From: Prorocentrum cordatum
Taxonomy: Eukaryota; Sar; Dinophyceae; Prorocentrales; Prorocentraceae
Assembly: GCA_963575745.1 (NCBI GenBank)
Contig: CAUYUJ010003441.1
Location: forward strand, 37,501 to 67,500
Length of the DNA stretch: 30,000 nt
Direction: 5' to 3'
This document shows, piece by piece, positions 21,898-30,000 of this stretch (positions within the stretch are counted from its first letter, which is position 1; every line of letters starts with the position of its first letter). The notes beneath the pieces were generated by a model. The model worked only from the letters and a program-made list of their open reading frames with translations. It did not search any database and was not told where the DNA came from. The position numbers were made by a program, and so were the translations under genes.

Positions 21898-22035
21898 GAC
21901 GGCCAGCCGCGCACGGGGCGTACCCCCACACCGCCCCTCGCAGCGCCAGCAGCACAGCGCGAGGCTGCTGCCTCCGCCGGGCCCCCAGGGCCGTCAAGAG
22001 ACGGCTCGAGACGAGAAGCTGGTCGGGGGAGGGGG

Positions 22036-22128
22036 TCCTCCTCCTCCTCCTCCTCCTCCTCCTCCTCCTCCTCCTCCTCCTCCTCCTCCTCCTCCTCCTC
22101 CTCCTCCTCCTCCTCCTCCTCCTGCTCC
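22036..22128. repeat. (CTC)n microsatellite 112 bases from the ClpC middle exon
   Basis: Pure CTC run on the plus strand ending CTGCTCCTCC. On the gene strand it reads GAG and lies just inside the 14.7-kb intron. Confidence 0.96.
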
Positions 22129-22240
22129 TCCCACGACGTCGGGGTTATGGATGACCCCTGGGTTCGAGCCTCTGCCAATCAAGCCGAGGGGGCGAGTTCG
22201 CTGGATGCCAGACGGCAGGTGTGCTGGGGGGGACGCTGGC

Positions 22241-22298
22241 CTTTGGAGTCCGTCAGGCGCCCGTCTTCCAGGATCTGAAGCATCAGGTTGAAGACGTC
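22241..22298 (-). CDS. clpC: ClpC-type AAA+ chaperone, middle exon (58 nt)
   Basis: The minus strand reads DVFNLMLQILEDGRLTDSKG, directly continuing Walker B. LMLQILEDGRLTDSKG resembles plastid and cyanobacterial ClpC (MLQILEDGRLTDSKGR) more than ClpB (LLQVLDDGR.TDSQGR), which is why ClpC is preferred. The acceptor is GCGAG at 22303-22299, preceded by a pyrimidine-rich stretch (TTGTTTTCCTTTCC). The exon ends AAAG at 22241 and the intron starts GCCAGC, a GC donor. Length is 19 codons plus one base, so it leaves phase 1, exactly what the next exon at 7544 needs. ClpC unfolds substrates for ClpP or refolds proteins; in photosynthetic eukaryotes it acts in the plastid stroma. Plastid targeting cannot be judged here because the N-terminus is outside. 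Confidence 0.92.
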
Positions 22299-22730
22299 CT
22301 CGCAACGGAAAGGAAAACAAAACAGATAGGAAGAGGAAGAGGCGGACGACGACGAAGGAGGGAGAGAGGGAGAGAGACGCCAAGGATGAGGACACCGAGG
22401 GCAGCCTTAAGAAGGACGAGCAAACGGGGTGTCAAGCCTCTGCTGCGCACCGTGGGCCCTCCTCGCCACAAGGGCCCTAGAGACTGTGCAGCGGGCGGCA
22501 GTTCTGATGCAGCTCAGCACACCTCAGCCGTGGCTTCTCCGGGGAGACCGCGAGCACCACATCTGCAACTCGGCGGCGAGCCCTGGGGGAAGTGAGAGTG
22601 GGCGGGCCTTGTACTGCCAACGAAAACAAAACTTCTCAGAAGGCCCGAGAGTTTTTGAGAAGCCTTCTTGCGGCTGCCTCGCCCGCTTGCGTGCCCAGAA
22701 CTGCGACGTCGTGGTTTGCTCACAACGTGG

Positions 22731-23010
22731 ACCACGGGAGATCTGGACCCCTTCCTCGGGACTGGGTGTTCATCCCGAGTCGTTTTTCTCGGTGCCAGGG
22801 CCCCGTAAGGGCCCCTGCAGGCTGAAAATTGCCTAAAACCTCCCGTCGTGACTCCGACGTCGTGACTTCTTCACAGCACGACCCCCAGAGATCTGGACAC
22901 CTTCCCCGGGACCGGCTTGTCATCCTGAGCCTCTTTCTGACGGCCCCGGAGACTGGCGAGGGCTCCCGGGAGGCCGAGTGCGCGCAGAAGCCTCCCGTCG
23001 TGATTTTTGC
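22731..23010 (+). repeat. Diverged tandem pair of a dispersed repeat (AGATCTGGAC family)
   Basis: GGGAGATCTGGACCCCTTCC at 22736 and AGAGATCTGGACACCTTCC at about 22888 start two units of about 150 bases. Both contain a GAGTCG/GAGCCT..TTTCT block, GG.GAGGGC or AAGGGC, and CCTCCCGTCGTGA. A third relative lies at 28855-29060. Confidence 0.65.
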
Positions 23011-23121
23011 CTCCACGGCGCGAGGGCGGCGAAGGCAACGAGGCGGCCCCCTGCGGGGCACGCCTCCGGAAGAGGCGGCGGGGGGGACAGCGCCGGCCCG
23101 CTCGAGCGGAGCAGCTGCGAC

Positions 23122-23543
23122 CTACTCCAGATTTCGTAATAACAGGGAGGGGGTCTGGACCCTCCAAGACAAGCCACTTCAGACCTCCCCCCGTGGGAGA
23201 ACCCTCCAGAGCATCGTCCCCAGACACCCCCAGGCCCTCCAAGATAGCCTGGAAGAGACCCCCCCCGAAATGAGACCCCGGGGCTGCGGAGGTCGAGCAA
23301 CGGAGAGGAAGCATGCTGCCAAGTCACTGCCAGATGCCTAAATAGGAGGGCACCAACTATACTCCAGATTTCGTAATAAAGGGAGGGGGGTCTCATTTCG
23401 GGGGGGGTCTCTTCCAGGCTATCTTGGAGGGCCTGGGGGGGTCTGGGGACGACGTTTTGGAGGGTTCTCCCACGGGGGGGGTCTGAAATGGCTTGTCTGG
23501 GAGGGTCCAGACCCCCTCCCTTTTATTACGAGATCTGGAGTAA
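23122..23543. repeat. Fold-back: inverted repeat with arms of about 158 bp
   Basis: Left arm 23122-23279 begins CTACTCCAGATTTCGTAATA and ends CGAAATGAGACCCC. Right arm 23386-23543 is its reverse complement with few differences (for example CAGAGCATCGTCC against CAAAACGTCGTCC). The 106-base spacer repeats part of the arm end (CTCCAGATTTCGTAATAAAG at 23363-23382). Confidence 0.92.
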
Positions 23544-23550
23544 ATAGGAA

Positions 23551-23704
23551 GGCACCAACTATACACCAACACCGATCCTGGCCAGGATCACCCTGGGCCC
23601 AGGATCGGTGTATACGCCCTCCTGCCTTGGGCAAGAAGGCATATACACCGATCATGGGCCCAGGGTGATCCTGGGCCAGGATCGGTGTTGGTGTGTAGTT
23701 GGCG
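23551..23704. repeat. Near-perfect hairpin, arms about 75 bp, tiny loop
   Basis: GGCACCAACTATACACCAAC (23551 onward) pairs with the complement of 23704 downward (GGCGCCAACTACACACCAAC). Pairing continues through CACCGATCCTGG, AGGATCACCCTGGGCCC and ATCGGTGTATA to the centre near 23630. Adjacent to the fold-back at 23122-23543; both are preceded by TAAATAGGA(A/G)GGCACCAAC. Confidence 0.93.
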
Positions 23705-23988
23705 CCCTCCGACCAAAAGATGTGTCCAACATGCCTTGAACATGTTTAAACAAAAGTGTGTTTGAGCATATTAAGAACATGCTTCACACATCCTAAACAC
23801 AACGACAGAACTGCTCGGCGGTGGACAAACCTCCCGTTAGTAAACCCCCCCTTAGTGAAAACGGCCTGGGACCGAAACCTTCGGACCTGGATCCGCAAAA
23901 ATGACGGCCGCGACGCCCTCTCGCGAACCGAAAACGGCCGATTCGCTAATCGACGTGTCAGGGTAGGAGGTCTGTCCACCCCCGAAAA
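23705..23988. other. Short interval, no recognised feature
   Basis: Includes an AT-richer stretch (23720-23810) with repeated AACATG/CATGTT words. No coding homology. Confidence 0.45.
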
Positions 23989-24406
23989 CTCGGGAGCGGC
24001 CAAGAGGGGGGTGTTCAAGAGGAAGGGGTGCAAATCATAGCCGGCGGCACGTGCGCGGCCCAGGGGGGGGGGCCAGGGACGCAATGAAATGAGAAGAGGC
24101 GCCATGAGATCTGGGGAGAGATCATGGCCCACGCCATGATATCCCCCCCCCTGGTCATCACCCCCCTCTTTGCCACCTCCGATATGCTAAAAACAGATCT
24201 GCAACTCAACGATAGGACCGTTAGAGGGCCCGCTGTCCTTGAAGGGAACCTGGGGCAGACAAATAAATAGACACAAATGAGAGGATCCCCCATACTTCCC
24301 CCTATTTTCGGGGTTTTTGTCTCCCCCCCCACTTCCTGTAGTTTCCCAGATGTTCTGGGGGAATCGACGATGAATTGTGTCTGTCTGCTTTTGTCCCCTC
24401 CTGAGT
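23989..24406 (+). repeat. Dispersed repeat, CTCGGGAGCGGCC family, copy 2
   Basis: Same block order as 6729-7080, starting CTCGGGAGCGGCCAAGAGGG and ending GAATTGTGTCTGTC. It has about 70 extra bases between the two modules (around 24175-24240). It lies in the 7.1-kb intron, the first copy beyond the 14.7-kb intron. Confidence 0.85.
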
Positions 24407-24739
24407 CCTGGCATCCGCGAGCCCAGGGGGGGCCGAGGCAGAGCCAAGGGCGGGCGGGCCGCCCCGGAGGGCCCGGGGGGGGGAGGCCCCCTCCGGCCTC
24501 CCCCGCCCGCCCTCTGCGGAGGCTTCCTGACTACCTACCAGACCACCCCAACCCAACCCGAAGACCCGAATTTCGGGTTGGGGGGGTTAAGGGTTCCACG
24601 TGTGTTTTTTCGTTGTTCCCCGACCCCCCCCCCCCCACTGGAAGTCGACGGTAAATTTGAGCCTTCGGGTTGGGTTGGGGTGGTTTGGTGGGTGGTGAAG
24701 GAGCTTCACAGGCCTGGAGAGATTGGCACCAGCACCGAT
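24407..24739. other. G/C homopolymer-rich interval
   Basis: Contains G- and C-runs (24475-24490, 24625-24636) and a repeated CCCAACCCGAA/TTCGGGTTGGG word at about 24550, 24574 and 24664. No gene recognised. Confidence 0.5.
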
Positions 24740-24960
24740 ATTTGGGAGCCCCCAAACCGGGTGGTGAGATACCAGGTGGCGACCTGGAATCCCCAGAAAG
24801 GTCACCGCTGGGTTTGGGGACGCGGGGTCACCGCCGGGTTCTGTGACTCCTGGACCCACCAGTGCCCGGGACATCCTCGGAAAACCGCACGAGTCCCCAA
24901 ACCAGGTGGTGACACCAAATCGCCCGAGACTCACCGCCAGGTGTTGTCACCACCACGTTT
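24740..24960 (+). repeat. Dispersed repeat rich in GGTGAC/GTCACC
   Basis: Carries CCCCAAACC.GGTGGTGA and GTCACCGC words several times in both orientations. The blocks CATCCTCGGAAAACCGCACGAG and ATCGCCCGAGAC match CGTCCTCGGAGAACGACCCGAG-like and ATCGCCCGAGAC sequence at 29555-29610. Confidence 0.65.
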
Positions 24961-25233
24961 GGGGACTACCAAGATACATCGGCGGTGTGCCTCCACCGGG
25001 GGAAGAAGATGACGATCTCGGCGACGGTGGTAATGTTCAGGGTGGCCGAAAGATCACCACCAGCACCGATATCGGCGGCGTGCCTCCGCCGAGGGAAGAA
25101 GGTAACGATCTCGGCGATGGTGGTAATGTTCCAGGGTGGCCGAACTATTGCCACCAACACCGGAAGCTAGGATCCTCTTCCCCCTGTGGAGGCAACCCCC
25201 CTGTGTTGGTGTTGGTGCCCAGTTCTGGGCCGC
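24961..25233 (-). repeat. Dispersed repeat, CACCAACACC family, copy 2, with internal tandem duplication
   Basis: The reverse complement of 25233-25160 reads like 5616-5690 (GGGCACCAACACCAACACAG, then GGAAGAGGATCCTAG). The remaining part, about 95 bases long, is present twice (24971-25063 and 25064-25160), each with TCGGCGG.GTGCCTCC, GGGAAGAAG and CGATCTCGGCGA.GGTGG. Confidence 0.82.
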
Positions 25234-25414
25234 CTTCCGAGGAGCCCGTGCCGCGCTCCGCGGGAGCTCGCGCGGCCACCCGCAGATGTGGTGCTCGCGC
25301 TGTCCGTAGGCGGCGCGCCCAGGGGGGAAGTGAGAAGGAGAAGGCCTTCTCGGAAGGCTCGGAAGCTCCTGGGACTTCGGAGAAGTGTTCCAAGCCTTCC
25401 CCGAGAACAGAAAA

Positions 25415-25449
25415 GACTTCTCAGAAGGCCGGAGGCCTTCTGAGAAGTC
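25415..25449. repeat. Perfect 16-bp hairpin
   Basis: GACTTCTCAGAAGGCC (25415-25430), loop GGA, then GGCCTTCTGAGAAGTC (25434-25449). ACTTCTCAGAAGGCC also occurs at 22630-22644, and several AGAAGGCC/GGCCTTCT words lie at 25335-25475. Confidence 0.9.
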
Positions 25450-25877
25450 CCGCCGCCTTCTGAGGAGGCCTTCTCCTGCTCGTTTCCTCCCTCGCTCGCC
25501 TCCGAGTCAGTACTCTGCTCTCCCAGGGCTCTGCAGCGTCGTCCGCACCCTGCTTCTGCGTGCCCGAACTCCGCAGCTCGCCTGCACGCCCTCCCGTGCT
25601 CAGCTGCGGTCTTGCTCTGATGGACACTGCGCTGGCCTGACACAAGCTTGAGAGGTCCCTTCCAAGATGTGCTAGCGACGATCAGAAAAGGGGTCTCACG
25701 CGAGATGGCGTAGCGACCTTGCGCGGTGTCTTACGCGGGCCGCCGGCGCGGCACGCCACACTGGAAACGAGGGCGCTCACGCGCGACCTGACGCGCGGGC
25801 AGCCTGCGCACCCGCGTCGGTACAGACGACCCCGTTTTTCTGCGTCGCTCGGGTGCCACTGCCGCCTGTTCCTAAGA
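25450..25877. other. GC-rich interval, no recognised feature
   Basis: No domain, RNA gene or repeat identified. CGCGCGACCTGACGCGCGGG near 25780 is a small self-complementary stretch. Confidence 0.45.
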
Positions 25878-26036
25878 TTAGGTCGGGCGTGTCCCCCCAC
25901 AGGCGGATTTGGGATGAAAAATAAAGCACACTCCAAAAATATTCAAAAACAGACAAAACATACTCAAAGCATCGTCCCCACATTGTTTTTAACTATTTTA
26001 GAATTTTCCTCCTGTAGAGGGACATGCCCGACTTAA
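25878..26036. mobile_element. Candidate MITE, 159 bp, terminal inverted repeats about 30 bp
   Basis: Left end TTAGGTCGGGCGTGTCCCCC (from 25878) and the reverse complement of the right end TTAAGTCGGGCATGTCCCTC (from 26036) match over about 30 bases, both continuing into ACAGG.GGA. The interior is AT-rich (AATAAAGCAC, AAAATATTCAAAAAC) against GC-rich surroundings. A TA target duplication is possible. It has no coding capacity, so a transposase would be needed from elsewhere. Confidence 0.78.
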
Positions 26037-26338
26037 TCCGAACAAGAAAACACGACTCGAACGATGCCTGGATCAGCCTGGGCAGGCAGCTCACGGCTGT
26101 ATTTTGTGAGGAGCTGGCCTGGCCTTCTGAACACAGATCGGCCTCCGATCACTCCTGGCCGCCATATCCCGACAGCCCTAGTGGGACGTTCTGAGAGCCA
26201 TGGCCCCCCTCTCTGGAGGCCTCCCAGGTGGGGTCCGAGCAGATGGGGTCAGAGGATCGCGCCGCATCGGCGATGCCCCGGCGACGCCGGCGCTGCACCG
26301 GCAACGTCGGCGTGGGGAAAATCAGGCTCCGCACCGAG

Positions 26339-26368
26339 CCGCATCGCCGACGCATCGGCGATGCGGCG
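26339..26368. repeat. Near-perfect 30-bp palindrome (GCATCGGCGATGC type)
   Basis: GCCGCATCGCCGACG faces CATCGGCGATGCGGC. Related GCATCGGCGATGC words occur at 26265-26280, and GCATCGGCGACGCGTCGCCG at about 7121. Confidence 0.75.
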
Positions 26369-26385
26369 CCCTCCTCCGACCCCAT

Positions 26386-28430
26386 CCACTCCGCCCCCGT
26401 CTGGAAGGCCTACCGGGATGAGCGCGGGGGTTGCTGAGGGGGCACGGGGGCTATCCGCGGATGCCAAGGTGGGTTAGGCCTGGCCTGGCATAGCTCATAG
26501 CTGGGCTGCAGGTGTCCCAAGCGGCTCGGGCTCTCGCGCTTGCCCCCCCTCGGCGCGCCGCCGACTGCCCTCTCTGCCACAAGCCGAGGGTACAGAGCTG
26601 GGGGGTTAGGCCTGGCCTGGCATAGCTCATAGCTGGGCTGCAGGTGTCCCAAGCGGCTCGGGCTCTCGCGCTTGCCCCCCCCGGCGCGCCGCCGACTGCC
26701 CTCTCTGCCACAAGCCGAGGGTACAGAGCTGGGGGGTTAGGCCTGGCCTGGCATAGCTCATAGCTGGGCTGCAGGTGTCCCAAGCGGCTCGGGCTCTCGC
26801 GCTTGCCCCCCCTCGGCGCGCCGCCGACTGCCCTCTCTGCCACAAGCCGAGGGTACAGAGCTGGGGGGTTACCACTCCGCCCCCGTCTGGAAGGCCTACC
26901 GGGATGAGCGCGGGGGTTGCTGAGGGGGCACGGGGGCTATCCGCGGATGCCAAGGTGGGTTAGGCCTGGCCTGGCATAGCTCATAGCTGGGCTGCAGGTG
27001 TCCCAAGCGGCTCGGGCTCTCGCGCTTGCCCCCCCCTCGGCGCGCCGCCGACTGCCCTCTCTGCCACAAGCCGAGGGTACAGAGCTGGGGGGTTAGGCCT
27101 GGCCTGGCATAGCTCATAGCTGGGCTGCAGGTGTCCCAAGCGGCTCGGGCTCTCGCGCTTGCCCCCCCCTCGGCGCGCCGCCGACTGCCCTCTCTGCCAC
27201 AAGCCGAGGGTACAGAGCTGGGGGGTTAGGCCTGGCCTGGCATAGCTCATAGCTGGGCTGCAGGTGTCCCAAGCGGCTCGGGCTCTCGCGCTTGCCCCCC
27301 CCTCGGCGCGCCGCCGGCTGCCCTCTCTGCCACAAGCCGAGGGTACAGAGCTGGGGGGTTAGGCCTGGCCTGGCATAGCTCATAGCTGGGCTGCAGGTGT
27401 CCCAAGCGGCTCGGGCTCACGCGCTTGCCCCCCCCTCGGCGCGCCGCCGACTGCCCTCTCTGCCACAAGCCGAGGGTACAGGGTACAGAGCTGGGGGGTT
27501 AGGCCTGGCCTGGCATAGCTCATAGCTGGGCTGCAGGTGTCCCAAGCGGCTGTCCCAAGCGGCTCGGGCTCTCGCGCTTGCCCCCCCCTCGGCGCGCCGC
27601 CGACTGCCCTCTCTGCCACAAGCCGAGGGTACAGAGCTGGGGGGTTAGGCCTGGCCTGGCATAGCTCATAGCTGGGCTGCAGGTGTCCCAAGCGGCTCGG
27701 GCTCTCGCGCTTGCCCCCCCCTCGGCGCGCCGCCGTCTGCCCTCTCTGCCACAAGCCGAGGGTACAGAGCTGGGGGGTTAGGCCTGGCCTGGCATAGCTC
27801 ATAGCTGGGCTGCAGGTGTCCCAAGCGGCTCGGGCTCTCGCGCTTGCCCCCCCCTCGGCGCGCCGCCGACTGCCCTCTCTGCCACAAGCCGAGGGTACAG
27901 AGCTGGGGGGTTAGGCCGCCTCCTGCATAGCTCATAGCTGGGCTGCAGTGTCCCAAGCGGCTCGGCTCTCGCGCTTCGCCCCCCCCTCGGCGCGCCCGCG
28001 CCCTCTCTGCCACAAGCCGAGGGTACAGAGCTGGGGGGTTAGGCCTGGCCTGGCATAGCTCATAGCTGGGCTGCAGGTGTCCCAAGCGGCTCGGGCTCTC
28101 GCGCTTGCCCCCCCTCGGCGCGCCGCCGACTGCCCTCTCTGCCACAAGCCGAGGGTACAGAGCTGGGGGGTTAGGCCTGGCCTGGCATAGCTCATAGCTG
28201 GGCTGCAGGTGTCCCAAGCGGCTCGGGCTCTCGCGCTTGCCCCCCCTCGGCGCGCCGCCGACTGCCCTCTCTGCCACAAGCCGAGGGTACAGAGCTGGGG
28301 GGTTAGGCCTGGCCTGGCATAGCTCATAGCTGGGCTGCAGGTGTCCCAAGCGGCTCGGGCTCTCGCGCTTGCCCCCCCCTCGGCGCGCCGCCGACTGCCC
28401 TCTCTGCCACAAGCGGAGGGTACAGAGCTG
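26386..28430 (+). repeat. 132/133-bp satellite array, 14 units, with a duplicated leader
   Basis: Units start TTAGGCCTGGCCTGGCATAG and contain CATAGCTGGGCTGCAGGTG, CCCAAGCGGCTCGGGCTC, a C6-C8 tract, GGCGCGCCGCCG, CCCTCTCTGCCACAAGCC and GAGGGTACAGAGCTGGGGGG. Three units follow the leader at 26386-26472, and eleven follow an almost identical leader at 26872-26957, 486 bases on. Most units are nearly identical. Unit length is one more than a multiple of three in 133-bp copies, so long minus-strand open frames here are by-products. Confidence 0.96.
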
Positions 28431-28854
28431 GGGGGGGCCCAGGGCCAGACCCCCCCTGGAGGGAGGAGGGCCGCCCACGGCCCCGAGCAGCCCCCCGCCC
28501 TCTGGGCTGCCCGTGGAGCCTCCGTCAGCGACGGCCGTCCAGACCTCGACATCCACCTCGACATACAGACAATGTCTCGCTCGATCCCTCCCTCTTTTTC
28601 TCTCGTTTGTTTCTTCCTCTCTCTCTCTCTCTCTCTCCCTCCCTCCGCCGGGTGCGCCGAAGAGGAGGGCCAGGAAGAGGGTGCGTTCGCGAATCATGGC
28701 CTGGGGAGCGCGCGCGGCCGAGGGGTGGGGGGCAGCGGACGCGTTGAGAGAAGAAGAAGCTGGGGCCACGAAGAACCGGGGTTGGTCCACGGTCCCGGCC
28801 ACCGTGTCCTCATCCCCTCCTCTTGCACGCCCCCGATGCCTCCAGGACTGCTTC
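28431..28854. other. GC-rich interval with a (CT)n run
   Basis: A CT-dinucleotide run lies at 28612-28638. No gene recognised. Confidence 0.55.
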
Positions 28855-29060
28855 TTCAGCCTGAGTCGTTTTTGTTCATGAACCTGAGGCCTGGTGAGGG
28901 CCCACGGAAGCCGAAAAGGACTAAAACCGAACCGTCCGACGTGACTTTTCCACGACGCGAGTGTGCCAGTCCTCAGAAATCCTCCGATATTATCTGCTCC
29001 AATCAGAGGCCCCAGAGCTCTCGACCCCTTTCCTGGGATTATTCATGCGCCCAGGGACAA
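28855..29060 (+). repeat. Dispersed repeat, AGATCTGGAC family, diverged copy
   Basis: AGCCTGAGTCGTTTTTGTTC, TGAGGGCCCACGGAAGCCGA, CTAAAACCGAACCGTCCGACGTGAC and a later CGACCCCTTTCCTGGGATTATTCATG follow the order of blocks in 22731-22870. Confidence 0.55.
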
Positions 29061-29391
29061 TATTGCGTTGCCCCACGGCTCGATAGCGGGCCCCAGGGTT
29101 ATGCTGTTCCCATCGTATTTAAGGACCACATCCTAAAAACAATGTCGAGCACACAGAACAGTATCGAAGCAGTGTCGAACGAGTATCGCCTCCAAGGGCC
29201 CGACACGTGAAAACCCTCCAGTGTCGGCACTTTTGGGTGCTCGAAATTCTTTCTGGTGACCAAGGCTACAGTAGGTTGGAACATCATAGCCCCAGAGGCT
29301 GAAATCGAGGCAAAACGCGCAGATTGAAACATCCAAACGTCGAAAATCTGAGTCTGCCGCTGCCCCCCCCCCCCCCGGAGGCAGCGCCGTC
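29061..29391. other. Intron sequence next to the Walker B exon
   Basis: AT-richer than average with no recognised feature apart from a run of about 14 C at 29363-29376, which lies 15 bases into the intron from the GA donor. Confidence 0.5.
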
Positions 29392-29437
29392 CTGGTGGGC
29401 CTTCTCGCACTCGTCGAACAGCACGAGGGTATACGGC
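29392..29437 (-). CDS. clpC: ClpC-type AAA+ chaperone, exon with Walker B (46 nt)
   Basis: The minus strand reads RPYTLVLFDECEKAHQ, which matches the Walker B region of the second ATPase domain of Hsp100/Clp chaperones (family pattern RRPYxVVLFDEIEKAHPDVFN). The hydrophobic strand followed by DE is the Walker B motif that coordinates Mg and activates water for ATP hydrolysis. The upstream boundary is the CAG at 29440-29438, leaving one base (G at 29437) to complete an Arg codon. The downstream boundary is CAG followed by GACGGC, a GA-type donor, and joining to the exon at 22298 gives EKAHQ-DVFN with no gap. Ile-to-Cys (DEC) and Pro-to-Gln (HQD) are departures from the usual family residues. 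The preceding exon, which should carry the GYVG loop, is not in the remaining 560 bases, so it lies beyond the window. ClpB is the alternative family; the next exon favours ClpC. Confidence 0.88.
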
Positions 29438-29454
29438 CTGCTCGGAGAATTCGG

Positions 29455-29635
29455 AGTCCCGCAACGGTGCGGTGACAGACCGGGCGGTGACCTCAAAAAT
29501 CCCCCAAGACCTCACCGCGCGGTCCGTCCGCGCACGGTCTTGGGACCCTGGAGGCTCCAATCGCCCGAGACGTCCTCGGAGAACGACCCGAGCCCCAAAA
29601 CCGTGCGGTGACCCCGAACCCCCACCGACTCAGAG
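29455..29635 (+). repeat. Dispersed repeat rich in GGTGAC, second copy
   Basis: GGTGCGGTGACAGACCGG, GGCGGTGACCTCA, AATCGCCCGAGACGTCCTCG and CCCCAAAACCGTGCGGTGAC resemble 24740-24960. It lies just upstream of the ClpC Walker B exon on the gene strand. Confidence 0.6.
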
Positions 29636-29636
29636 G

Positions 29637-29745
29637 AGAAGAAGGAGGAGGAGGAGGAGGAGGAGGAGGAGGAGAGGGAGAGGGAGGAGGAGGGGGAGGA
29701 GGAGGAGGAGGAGGAGGAGGAGGAGGAGGAGGAGGAGGAGGAGGC
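29637..29745. repeat. (GGA)n microsatellite
   Basis: GGAGGAGGA triplets with GAGGGAGAGG and GGGGGAGG interruptions. Confidence 0.96.
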
Positions 29746-29855
29746 GGAGGACCACACGGTGTGGTCACCACCCCGCATAGGGGGCCCCCGAGAGAGGCCC
29801 GCGGCGGCGGCGCGAGCGCCCGACGCGCGCTGACGGGGGCCGAGGTGGCCTTGGG

Positions 29856-30000
29856 TTAGGTCGGGCGTGTCCACCTACACCCTGCGAAATGCTTAAGAAA
29901 TCATGGGTTCAGAAATTCAGAGTCTCAGAACTTGAATTAAAACCCAGAATTTCTAGCAAAATCTTAGGATTTGCATTGAACCATTAAGAATAGTCGAGAC
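29856..30000. mobile_element. Candidate MITE, left end only, cut by window edge
   Basis: TTAGGTCGGGCGTGTCCACC at 29856 matches the left end at 25878, and an abrupt change to AT-rich sequence follows. The right end would lie beyond 30000. Confidence 0.6.

Larger units (their letters stand above)
22299..29391 (-). other. Giant intron of the ClpC gene, about 7.1 kb
   Basis: This intron separates EKAHQ from DVFN, which are adjacent in Clp proteins. It begins GACGGC on the minus strand (GA donor) and ends GCGAG. The sequence AGGACG occurs at both splice junctions, so the exact cut is ambiguous by a few bases, but only a cut after CAG/GAG gives an AG acceptor. It contains fold-back palindromes, dispersed repeats, the 132-bp satellite array, one complete candidate MITE and (CT)n. 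Coding signal from any other gene was not seen. Confidence 0.82.

Noticed and set aside
21039-22291. Several ORFs of 260-370 codons near 21-22 kb
   Set aside because: They are generated by (CTC)n; the only real coding in the area is the 58-nt ClpC exon on the other strand.
27666-28802. 378-codon minus-strand ORF with a repeated motif
   Set aside because: It is a read-through of the satellite units; the frame changes between 132- and 133-bp copies, so a repeat protein is unlikely.
29392-29437. ClpB (Hsp101) rather than ClpC
   Set aside because: Not excluded by this exon alone, but MLQILEDGRLTDSKGR in the next exon is closer to ClpC; a profile comparison of the joined exons would decide.

Overview
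The window looks like nuclear DNA of a dinoflagellate. It is GC-rich, full of trinucleotide microsatellites, has almost no conventional ORFs, carries dinoflagellate-type LINE sequences, and contains an exact copy of the 22-nt dinoflagellate spliced leader (DinoSL). High GC together with very long introns would suit a Prorocentrum-like genome, but the species is inference.

The main result is a split host gene on the minus strand. Three very short exons, at 29437-29392, 22298-22241 and 7544-about 7486, join in order and in phase. Together they encode the Walker B to sensor-1 stretch of the second AAA+ domain of a ClpC-type Hsp100 chaperone. No residue is missing between them. The window is therefore mostly two giant introns, about 7.1 kb and about 14.7 kb, with non-canonical GA and GC donors. 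The rest of the gene must lie outside: N-terminal exons beyond 30000 and C-terminal exons below position 1.

The 14.7-kb intron holds a near-full-length but inactivated LINE (10856-18651, minus strand, same sense as the host gene). Its 5' end is the complete DinoSL at 18651-18630, directly abutting an (ATC)n microsatellite. ORF1 with a zinc-ribbon-like motif follows, then a degraded aromatic-rich segment, then an ORF2 with endonuclease, reverse transcriptase, a Zn knuckle, RNase H and a C-terminal CxxC module. Its 3' end runs into another (ATC)n tract. This looks like retrotransposition of a trans-spliced LINE transcript.

Below 7486, an older and more broken LINE relic (about 6080-2300, minus) keeps both halves of an endonuclease split by about 840 bp of foreign sequence, and an RT split between motifs A and B by a 140-bp (CA)n run.

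The remainder is repeats: a 9-copy 89/90-bp minisatellite (8838-9640), a 14-copy 132/133-bp satellite with a duplicated leader (26386-28430), a diverged 3-copy tandem (19009-19400), long fold-back palindromes (23122-23543 and 23551-23704), a candidate MITE family with TTAGGTCGGGCGTGTCC ends, several dispersed families with two or three copies each, and many (CTC)n, (ATC)n and (GGA)n tracts. No tRNA, rRNA or CRISPR array was recognised.
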